Shown piece by piece: positions 8,500 through 15,490 of a DNA stretch of 64,000 bases. Position 1 is the stretch's first letter, and every line of letters starts with the position of its first letter. The notes under the pieces are model-generated. The model did not search any database and had not been told where the DNA came from. It was given only the letters and a program-made list of their open reading frames with translations. Source of the stretch: Flavobacterium endoglycinae. Its GTDB lineage: Bacteria > Bacteroidota > Bacteroidia > Flavobacteriales > Flavobacteriaceae. The stretch covers positions 2,007,001-2,071,000 of the forward strand of contig NZ_CP071448.1 in assembly GCF_017352115.1 (NCBI RefSeq), read 5' to 3'. The position numbers and the translations under genes were made by a program.

Positions 8500-9678
8500 A
8501 TGAAAAATTATAACCGAAATAGTATCATTATTTTAATTACATCAGCTTTTATTTCTAATAGCTGTACAGAAACATATCCTTTATTGACCAATACTTATGA
8601 AGAAGCAATTGTTGTTGAAGCTACGATTACGAATGAACTAAAAAATCAGGAAATTAAGCTTACTAAAACAGCGCGTTTTGAAGATGAAAGTTATATCCCT
8701 GAAAGTGGTGCTGAAGTATTTATAACAGATAATTCAGGAAAAAGATATGACTTTGAAGATCAATCTGATCGCTATGTTTCAAAAACAGAATTTCAAGCAG
8801 TACCAGAAGTAAAATACCAATTGCATATAAATACGAAAGACGGCAGATCTTTTGAATCGTCTATAGAAACTCTTTCAGCAGTAAATCCGATGCAAAGCGT
8901 AAAAGCGGCAGTTGAAACGAAGGAAAATCAAAGAGGTGTGAGTATAAGAATAAATAGTTTTGACCAGAACAATAAATCCAAGTATTACAGATATGAATAT
9001 GAAGAAACATACAAAATTATTACTCCCAAATGGGTTAATACAAAAGCGGTCATAAGTCAAAATGGAGCACTTACTTTTGTACCTAATTCTACTGATACCA
9101 AAGTTTGTTATGGTTCTAAGAAAAGCACTAATCTAATTTTAGTAAGCACAAATAATTTAAATGAGGATCGTGTTAATTATATGATTCGGTTTATAAGCAA
9201 TCAAGATTATATAATCACTACACGCTATAGTATACTAGTAAAACAATATGTTGAAAATTTGGCGGCATACAACTATTACAGCACACTAAAAAAAATGTCT
9301 GGAAATGAAAGTATTTTATCGCCTACGCAACCAGGAATTTTATTAGGTAATTTAAAATCTACTAAAAATCCAAACAACAAAATTGTTGGATATTTTGATG
9401 TTGCATCAGTATCTGTAGAAAGAATTTATTTTAATTATGCTGATTTATTTCTTGGGGAAGCACCGCCGCCATATTATACAGATTGCCAAGAATTTTGTTA
9501 TGCCGACTATCCTTTCAATCCTGACCCATGTACACATGCAGGCCACTTTATGGACGATTTAAGCTTAAATAAAATTAGCTATTATTTATTTGGCAGATTT
9601 TACTTTTGGGTCAATATTCCCTGTGGAGATTGCACTACGATTGCATCGAATATAAAACCAACATTCTGGACAGACTAA
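8500..9678 (+). CDS. DUF4249 family lipoprotein, copy 1
   Basis: A lipoprotein signal (…ISNSC, Cys22) is followed by the DUF4249 opening TETYPLLTNTYEEAIVVEAT and a beta-rich body of 392 residues. Late cysteines (CQEFC and PCGDC) could form disulfides. DUF4249 proteins are typically encoded beside TonB receptors in Bacteroidota and are thought to be surface or periplasmic companions. Here the gene starts 13 bases after the receptor stop. It is closely related to the next gene, most strongly over the first 45 mature residues. Confidence 0.88.
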   Translation: MKNYNRNSIIILITSAFISNSCTETYPLLTNTYEEAIVVEATITNELKNQEIKLTKTARFEDESYIPESGAEVFITDNSGKRYDFEDQSDRYVSKTEFQAVPEVKYQLHINTKDGRSFESSIETLSAVNPMQSVKAAVETKENQRGVSIRINSFDQNNKSKYYRYEYEETYKIITPKWVNTKAVISQNGALTFVPNSTDTKVCYGSKKSTNLILVSTNNLNEDRVNYMIRFISNQDYIITTRYSILVKQYVENLAAYNYYSTLKKMSGNESILSPTQPGILLGNLKSTKNPNNKIVGYFDVASVSVERIYFNYADLFLGEAPPPYYTDCQEFCYADYPFNPDPCTHAGHFMDDLSLNKISYYLFGRFYFWVNIPCGDCTTIASNIKPTFWTD

Positions 9679-9744
9679 AATATAAACTTACAAATTAAAA
9701 TAGATTCTTCAAATTCAAAACCAGAAAACTATTTCTCTACAACT

Positions 9745-10917
9745 ATGAATACTTTTTGCAAAAAAATAATATTTCTAATATCCGTCAGCTTTTTTCTAAA
9801 CAGTTGTACAGAAACATATCCATTGTTAACCAATACATACGAGGAAGCTATCGTTGTTGAAGCCACTTTAACTAACGAGCTTAAAAATCAAGAAATTAAA
9901 ATTACAAAAACTGCTCGTTTTGAAGATACATCAATTAAAACGGAAACCGGTGCCAAGGTTATTGTCAAGGATAATTTGAATAATGAATATGTATTCGAAG
10001 AAAATTCAGGAATCTATGTTTCGCAAACAGCATTTCAAATCTTACCTGACCGCCAATACACTTTGGAAATTACAGCAAAAGATGGGAAAATTTACCAGTC
10101 CAGTCCCGAAACACTTACAACAGTAACACCTATTCAAAGCATAGTCCCATCTCTCGCAACAAACAAAGACAATGAGACTGGAGTTCAAATTAATGTTAAC
10201 AGCTACGATGCCAGCAGAACTTCTAAGTATTATCGTTATGAGTATGAAGAGAGCTATAAAATAATAGCTCCAAGATGGTCATTGTCAAAATTAATTGTTA
10301 CAGGTCCAGAATCCATTCAACTCATTCCAAACTCTTCCAGCACTAGAACTTGTTATGCTACTAAAAAATCGACAGATATTTTATTGGTAAATACTAACGA
10401 TCAAAGTGAAGACAAAGTAAATTTTCCTATTCGTTTCATAGAACAAAAAAATTATATTATCGGACACAGATATAGCATTTTAGTTAAACAATATGTAGAA
10501 AATTTAGCAGCTTATAATTTCCATAAAACCATGAGAGATATTGCAAGTTCGGCAAGTATTTTATCTCCAAAACAACCTGGAGTATTATCCGGAAACATCA
10601 AATGTATAAACGATCCTAATACGAAAGTAATTGGTTATTTTGATGTATCCTCTTTTTCAGAACAGCGAATATTTTTTAATTATACTGACTTTTTCCCAGG
10701 AGCAGACGCTCCTTATTTCAACACTTGCGAAGACATTCCGTTTAAATTTTGTTTTGCAGGAGAAGATTGTAATGCAGAAGGTTTAATATATAATATCGAA
10801 AATAATTTTATGACCTATTTTTCCAATAGCGGATCTGCTTATATACTTGTTGACGTTGTCTGCGGAGACTGTACATCATTTTCATCTAACGTAAAACCTT
10901 CATTTTGGATAGACTAA
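9745..10917 (+). CDS. DUF4249 family lipoprotein, copy 2
   Basis: A 390-residue paralogue of the upstream gene: lipobox FLNSC (Cys21), the same TETYPLLTNTYEEAIVVEAT opening, a conserved central YRYEYEE-YKII block and a C-terminal VCGDC motif. The N-terminal third is almost identical to copy 1, whereas the C-terminal third differs clearly (different cysteine spacing), as expected if the exposed end determines ligand choice. A 66-base gap separates it from copy 1. Its last 13 bases overlap the TTG start of the next gene. Confidence 0.88.
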   Translation: MNTFCKKIIFLISVSFFLNSCTETYPLLTNTYEEAIVVEATLTNELKNQEIKITKTARFEDTSIKTETGAKVIVKDNLNNEYVFEENSGIYVSQTAFQILPDRQYTLEITAKDGKIYQSSPETLTTVTPIQSIVPSLATNKDNETGVQINVNSYDASRTSKYYRYEYEESYKIIAPRWSLSKLIVTGPESIQLIPNSSSTRTCYATKKSTDILLVNTNDQSEDKVNFPIRFIEQKNYIIGHRYSILVKQYVENLAAYNFHKTMRDIASSASILSPKQPGVLSGNIKCINDPNTKVIGYFDVSSFSEQRIFFNYTDFFPGADAPYFNTCEDIPFKFCFAGEDCNAEGLIYNIENNFMTYFSNSGSAYILVDVVCGDCTSFSSNVKPSFWID

Positions 10918-12626
10918 AACACATACTTTTATTGTTTGTATTGATAAATACACAATTAAGCAAAGCACAACAAACGATTTCTTTGGATGAAACTGTATAT
11001 CTTCATTCTAATGCTTCTTCATTTGTTACAGGAGAAACCTTACTATACAAGGTATATTGTTTAAAATCATCTAATAAAACACCAAGCAGTATTAGTAAAA
11101 TAGCATATGTAGAACTTGTAGATGACAGCAAAAAATCAGTTTTTAAAACTAAAATTGCACTGGAAAATTCTGTTGGACAGGGAGATTATTTTATTCCTAC
11201 CACTTTAAAAACGGGTAATTATAAATTAATTGGATATACGAATTGGATGCTAAACAAACCCATTCCTGAATTATTTCAATTGAATATAAACATCATTAAT
11301 CCGTATAAAACAGACGAAAAAACAAATACAGAAAAAGTTCTATCGGGCAGTTCTAGACTTTCTTCAGAAAATTTAAAAAACGAGAATGTTGCTTTTAACT
11401 TAAGTAAAAAAACATTTACAAATAGAGAATTAGTCGATTTAAAAGTCTTGACTTCAAATGCTAATTTTAAAGATGGAAGTTATTCGCTTTCTGTTCGAAA
11501 ATTAGATAACATTCCAACACAGGATGAAATCTCCGCAGTTAAATTTGCTTCATTATCATCTTATCCGATCTTGTTAGATTTACAGAAACAAGATCAAAAA
11601 ATAATTCTTCCTGAATTAAGAGGTGAAATGATTACAGGAAAGATTTCTTCAAAAAGTGAAAAAATTGAAAATGTTTCAGTTGGCTTATCAATTCCAGGAA
11701 AATCTTTCGCTTTCCAAGTGGTAAAAACTGATAGTAACGGAAACTTTATTTTCAATGTTGGTAAAACATTTTACACTTCTAATATAATTGTACAAATTAT
11801 AGACGAGAAAGCAGCCAATTATGAACTTACAATAAACAATGCTCCTGAAATAGAATATTCAAAAATATCGTTTGATAAAAATACAAATTTGTCTTACGTT
11901 TTTAAAGAAAGTCTGTTGGAAAGATCTGTTTCAAGTCAGGTTGAGAATGCCTATTTTCATAAAAAAGTAGACAATATCGAAAAAAGTCCAGCGACGGATG
12001 CTTTTTATTATCCTCTTGCAAAAGAATATATTTTAGATGATTTTACTCGTTTTAAAACTTTAAAAGAAACAATAACGGAAGTTGCTGTTGAGATTTATTC
12101 GAAACAAAAAGATGATAAGCTTTATCTGCATGTGAACGATCCTAGTATTTTTCCGCAGTTACCAGAACCAGCACTTGTACTTGTTGATGGACAATATTTG
12201 GAAAATGTAAATGATCTGACTCTTTATAGCATGAAAAATGTTTATAAAATTGAACTTATTGTAGGAAGATACTATGTAGGCTCAAAATCATTTAACGGAT
12301 TAATTAGTTTTACTACTTTCAACAAAGATTTCAAAAGCAATCAAACAGGAAGTTTTATAGCAAAACCAACTGTTTTAAGACCACAGCCTAAAAAGATTTA
12401 CAATAAAGTAAAATATGAAAGTGGTTCTGATAATGCCCGAATTCCTGATTTCAGAAATCAATTACTTTGGAATCCGGATGTGAAGTTAAATACAGATGCT
12501 GAAACTTCATTCTACACCTCAGATTTATCAGGAACATTCGAAATTAGATTGGAAGGTTTTACCAAAAACGGAATTCCTGTATCAATTACAGAAAACATCG
12601 AGGTTCAAAATACCATCGCAAACTAA
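10905..12626 (+). CDS. Secreted MG2-like protein with a plug-like C-terminus (TTG start)
   Basis: TTG at 10905 is the start that gives a complete signal peptide (MDRLKHILLLFVLINTQLSK, cleaved near AQ). It overlaps the DUF4249 stop by 13 bases, suggesting coupled translation. Residues about 25-135 resemble a macroglobulin MG2-type beta-sandwich (YLHSNASSFVTGETLLYKVY). The C-terminal third contains a TonB-plug-like segment (ALVLVDGQYLENVNDL, then IELIVGRYYVGSKSFNGLIS) with no barrel after it. Related Bacteroidota proteins with this N-terminus are often longer. It is last in the operon and is closed by the terminator at 12661. Function unknown. Confidence 0.75.
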   Translation: MDRLKHILLLFVLINTQLSKAQQTISLDETVYLHSNASSFVTGETLLYKVYCLKSSNKTPSSISKIAYVELVDDSKKSVFKTKIALENSVGQGDYFIPTTLKTGNYKLIGYTNWMLNKPIPELFQLNINIINPYKTDEKTNTEKVLSGSSRLSSENLKNENVAFNLSKKTFTNRELVDLKVLTSNANFKDGSYSLSVRKLDNIPTQDEISAVKFASLSSYPILLDLQKQDQKIILPELRGEMITGKISSKSEKIENVSVGLSIPGKSFAFQVVKTDSNGNFIFNVGKTFYTSNIIVQIIDEKAANYELTINNAPEIEYSKISFDKNTNLSYVFKESLLERSVSSQVENAYFHKKVDNIEKSPATDAFYYPLAKEYILDDFTRFKTLKETITEVAVEIYSKQKDDKLYLHVNDPSIFPQLPEPALVLVDGQYLENVNDLTLYSMKNVYKIELIVGRYYVGSKSFNGLISFTTFNKDFKSNQTGSFIAKPTVLRPQPKKIYNKVKYESGSDNARIPDFRNQLLWNPDVKLNTDAETSFYTSDLSGTFEIRLEGFTKNGIPVSITENIEVQNTIAN

Positions 12627-12660
12627 AATCTTATTTTTAAAAAATTATACAACACTCACA

Positions 12661-12692
12661 AAACCTGCTTCTTAGAGGCAGGTTTTTATTTT
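12661..12692 (+). terminator. Terminator of the TonB/DUF4249 operon
   Basis: AAACCTGC (12661-12668) pairs with GCAGGTTT (12678-12685), followed by a T-rich run. Confidence 0.85.
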
Positions 12693-12776
12693 TTTCAAAT
12701 ATTTTCAAAATATTTTTTACAGAGTTGTAACTTTTTTGATACTTCATACGTATAATCACTTGTACACTTAAAAATT

Positions 12777-12791
12777 GAGGAGACAAATAAG
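12777..12791 (+). promoter_or_regulatory. Unusual Shine-Dalgarno sequence before rpoD
   Basis: GAGGAG at 12777-12782 sits 9 bases before the ATG, a canonical Shine-Dalgarno placement. Flavobacterial genes normally lack such a sequence because the anti-SD of their ribosomes is sequestered, so its presence on rpoD may indicate special translational control. Confidence 0.7.
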
Positions 12792-13655
12792 ATGAGACAA
12801 CTTAAAATCACCAAGCAGGTAACCAATCGTGAAACTGCATCGTTAGATAAATATCTACAAGAAATCGGAAAAGTTGACCTAATTACCGCAGATGAGGAGG
12901 TAGAATTAGCACAGAGAATTAAGGCTGGTGATCAAAGAGCTTTAGAAAAATTAACAAAAGCCAACCTACGTTTCGTTGTATCGGTTGCTAAACAATATCA
13001 AAATCAAGGTTTAACACTTCCTGATTTAATTAATGAAGGAAACTTAGGACTTATCAAAGCAGCACAACGTTTTGATGAAACTCGTGGTTTCAAATTCATT
13101 TCTTATGCCGTATGGTGGATTCGTCAATCGATCCTTCAGGCTCTTGCAGAACAATCACGTATTGTTCGTTTACCCTTAAACAAAATTGGTTCTATCAATA
13201 AAATCAACAAAATGTATGCTTTATTAGAGCAATCTAACGAGCGTCCGCCTTCTGCTGAGGAAATTGCAAAAGAACTTGACATGACCGTAAATGACGTAAA
13301 AGAGTCTATGAAAAACTCAGGACGTCACTTATCAATGGATGCACCTCTTGTTGAAGGTGAAGATTCTAACCTTTATGACGTTTTACGTTCTGGAGAATCT
13401 CCAAATCCTGATAGAGAGTTAATTCACGAATCATTACGTACTGAAATCGAGCGTTCATTAGAAACATTAACTCCAAGAGAGGCAGATGTTGTTCGTTTGT
13501 ATTTTGGTCTAGGCGATCAGCACCCAATGACTTTGGAAGAAATTGGAGAAACTTTCGATCTAACTCGTGAGCGTGTTCGTCAGATTAAAGAAAAAGCAAT
13601 CCGTAGATTAAAACATACTTCTAGAAGTAAAATTCTTAAAACTTATCTTGGTTAA
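12792..13655 (+). CDS. rpoD: Primary sigma factor RpoD/SigA
   Basis: The 287-residue protein has sigma region 1.2 ([11 protein letters not shown]), region 2 ([50 protein letters not shown]), region 3 ([11 protein letters not shown]) and region 4 ([35 protein letters not shown]). Region 1.1 and the non-conserved insert are missing, which is the normal short form in Bacteroidota, whose primary sigma reads TTTG/TAnnTTTG promoters. The gene is monocistronic, with a Shine-Dalgarno sequence upstream (12777-12782) and a series of hairpins downstream. It acts in the cytoplasm as the housekeeping promoter-recognition subunit of RNA polymerase. Confidence 0.98.
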   Translation: MRQLKITKQVTNRETASLDKYLQEIGKVDLITADEEVELAQRIKAGDQRALEKLTKANLRFVVSVAKQYQNQGLTLPDLINEGNLGLIKAAQRFDETRGFKFISYAVWWIRQSILQALAEQSRIVRLPLNKIGSINKINKMYALLEQSNERPPSAEEIAKELDMTVNDVKESMKNSGRHLSMDAPLVEGEDSNLYDVLRSGESPNPDRELIHESLRTEIERSLETLTPREADVVRLYFGLGDQHPMTLEEIGETFDLTRERVRQIKEKAIRRLKHTSRSKILKTYLG

Positions 13656-13683
13656 TCACCAAAATTCTAATTCGAGAAATTAC

Positions 13684-13706
13684 AAACTCCAAATTACTTG
13701 GAGTTT
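13684..13706 (+). other. First hairpin behind rpoD
   Basis: AAACTCCAA (13684-13692) pairs with TTGGAGTTT (13698-13706), loop ATTAC. No T run follows, so it looks like an RNA-stabilising or processing structure rather than a terminator. It shares the AAACTCC arm with the terminator at 13782. Confidence 0.6.
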
Positions 13707-13781
13707 AATGTAAAATTTCTTAAATTGGATATTAAAGCAAACAACAGTTTGATTGACTGTTCGTTTTTTGATTGATGATTG

Positions 13782-13811
13782 AAACTCCGGCTGATTACCG
13801 GAGTTTTTTAT
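13782..13811 (+). terminator. rpoD terminator
   Basis: AAACTCCGG (13782-13790) pairs with CCGGAGTTT (13798-13806), loop CTGATTA, followed by a T run. Confidence 0.9.
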
Positions 13812-13821
13812 TTATTCTATA

Positions 13822-13921
13822 AACCATTAAGACATTAAGTTTCATAAAGAAAAACTCAATGACCTCTTTCAATAAGCGAATTAAGATTTAAAAACTTAAT
13901 TTTCTTAATCTCTTAATGATT
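13822..13921. repeat. Intergenic inverted repeat of the CATTAAG type
   Basis: AACCATTAAGACATTAAG (13822-13839) and CTTAATCTCTTAATGATT (13904-13921) are imperfect inverted repeats (16 of 18 pairs). Such short interspersed intergenic repeats recur in Flavobacterium genomes. They carry no gene. Confidence 0.6.
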
Positions 13922-13979
13922 CAAAAAACATGCGGTTAAAAAATTTATCTTTGTAAACAAAACAACACACTACACTACA

Positions 13980-14642
13980 ATGAAAAATACATTTATTGCT
14001 CCTTCTGTTCTTGCAGCTGATTTTGCTAATTTACAACGTGATATTGAAATGATAAACAACAGCCAAGCTGATTGGTTTCATATCGATATTATGGATGGAG
14101 TTTTTGTTCCGAATATTTCTTTTGGAATGCCGGTTTTAGAAGCTATTTCTAAACATGCGAAGAAATATATCGATGTTCATTTAATGATTATTGATCCTGA
14201 CAGATACATAAAAACTTTTGCTGATTTAGGAGCTAATGGATTAACTGTTCATTATGAAGCTTGCACGCACCTGCACAGAACACTTCAGGCAATTAAAGCG
14301 GAAGGAATGAAAGCAGGAGTAGCTATGAATCCGCATACTAATGTGGATTTATTAGAAGACATTATTAATGATATCGATGTTGTTTGCATAATGAGTGTAA
14401 ATCCAGGATTTGGTGGACAATCATTTATCGAAAATACATATGACAAAGTAAAAAAACTAAAGGCATTAATTACACATAAAAACGCATCAACTCTTATCGA
14501 AATTGATGGCGGTGTAACCAATAAAAATGCGAAACAATTAGTAGAATCCGGAGCTGATGTTTTGGTAGCAGGAAGTTTCGTTTTTAGAGCCGAAAATCCA
14601 ATCGAAACAATTGCTGATCTAAAAGTCCTTACTACTTTTTAA
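13980..14642 (+). CDS. rpe: Ribulose-phosphate 3-epimerase
   Basis: A TIM-barrel enzyme of normal length (220 residues) that interconverts ribulose-5-phosphate and xylulose-5-phosphate in the pentose phosphate pathway. Visible family motifs are PSVLAADFANL at the N-terminus, WFHIDIMDGVFVPN (metal-binding and catalytic Asp), VHLMI, MSVNPGFGGQSF (phosphate loop with the family signature) and EIDGGV near the C-terminus. A -7 box (TATCTTTG, 13946-13953) lies 26 bases upstream. Its 3' end overlaps the convergent nuclease gene by 24 bases. Confidence 0.97.
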   Translation: MKNTFIAPSVLAADFANLQRDIEMINNSQADWFHIDIMDGVFVPNISFGMPVLEAISKHAKKYIDVHLMIIDPDRYIKTFADLGANGLTVHYEACTHLHRTLQAIKAEGMKAGVAMNPHTNVDLLEDIINDIDVVCIMSVNPGFGGQSFIENTYDKVKKLKALITHKNASTLIEIDGGVTNKNAKQLVESGADVLVAGSFVFRAENPIETIADLKVLTTF

Positions 14643-15401
14643 ATTTTTCAAATTAGGAAAAAAGTCAATTCCCGTCATTTTTTCAATAGTTTCTATAGGA
14701 ACTACAAAATCATAAATAGGTTTGTCACTATCTTCATTTGGAACTAAAAAGGCAATTGCTTTGTGTTCATTTCCTGATTTAGCCAGAACGATTTTATAAA
14801 AATATTTAGGGACAGAAACTTTTTCTGTTCCTATTTTATTATCTGAATCTTTCAAAACTCCGCCAGTCACTACATAAATATCATTGTATTTTCCTGCCCA
14901 ATAACGTGTTTTCTGTTCGATTCTGTTCCAGATTCCGCTATTAAAATCATGTCTTTGAGGAGAAATATTGGAAGTATAAAAAGTATCATTATAAGCTTCT
15001 TCACTGAATTCCATATCACCAGCAGGACATAAATGCCCTTTATCATAACCTGATTTTTTATAATTTCTCCAATCAGCAGAACCTGTACTTACTTTAGGAT
15101 CTTCAATAAAATACGGACGTTTGTAATTGCCATTTTTCAGGTATTCTTTCTTTAATTCATAAGCAACCCATTCAGCCTGCTCGTATTTTTCATTATATGA
15201 AAGTGTATAATATTTGTGATTTACAATTTGATTTGTCGTCGAAGTAGGCTGATAGTTTACGGAATATAATGATCCTGTATTACTTTGATTAGCTACAAAA
15301 GTATCCTTCTCTTGATTTGCAATTTCCACTGTTTCTGTATTTTCTTTTTTACAAGAAAACAAGATTAGACCAATCAAACTAAGTATATAAATGTTTTTCA
15401 T
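14619..15401 (-). CDS. DNA/RNA non-specific endonuclease, lipoprotein
   Basis: A lipoprotein signal (LILFSC, Cys17) precedes a ~220-residue beta-beta-alpha-metal nuclease. The DRGH motif is present as DKGHLCPAGDM, with the catalytic His at residue 123, followed by TSNISPQ and the metal-binding Asn region FNSGIWNRIE (Asn154). The enzyme is expected to degrade DNA and RNA outside the inner membrane, probably for nutrient recovery. It is convergent with rpe and overlaps its end by 24 bases. It lies 89 bases beyond the protease gene, with that gene's terminator between them, so it probably has its own promoter. Confidence 0.92.
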   Translation of the reverse strand: MKNIYILSLIGLILFSCKKENTETVEIANQEKDTFVANQSNTGSLYSVNYQPTSTTNQIVNHKYYTLSYNEKYEQAEWVAYELKKEYLKNGNYKRPYFIEDPKVSTGSADWRNYKKSGYDKGHLCPAGDMEFSEEAYNDTFYTSNISPQRHDFNSGIWNRIEQKTRYWAGKYNDIYVVTGGVLKDSDNKIGTEKVSVPKYFYKIVLAKSGNEHKAIAFLVPNEDSDKPIYDFVVPIETIEKMTGIDFFPNLKNLKSSKDF

Positions 15402-15423
15402 AAATGCTTTTGGGTTACCATTA

Positions 15424-15459
15424 AAAAACGCTTCTTAAATTATATTCAAGAAGCGTTTT
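15424..15459 (-). terminator. Terminator of the tail-specific protease gene
   Basis: AAAACGCTTCTT (15425-15436) and AAGAAGCGTTTT (15448-15459) form a perfect 12-bp stem. Read on the minus strand it ends in a T run. Confidence 0.9.
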
Positions 15460-15490
15460 AATAACAAATTAATTTCTAAATGATTTTTCT

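Larger units (their letters stand above)
13656..13979. other. 324-base intergenic region with three hairpins and an inverted repeat
   Basis: No coding frame is convincing here. It holds a hairpin at 13684-13706, a weak AACAGT/ACTGTT hairpin near 13743-13761, the terminator at 13782-13811, an 18-base imperfect inverted repeat (13822-13839 with 13904-13921) and a TATCTTTG -7 box at 13946-13953 before rpe. Confidence 0.7.

Noticed and set aside
12725-12758. E. coli-like -35/-10 promoter for rpoD (TTGTAA … TATAAT)
   Set aside because: The spacing is too long and Bacteroidota sigma factors do not use this consensus; no good TAnnTTTG box is visible, so the promoter remains unassigned.
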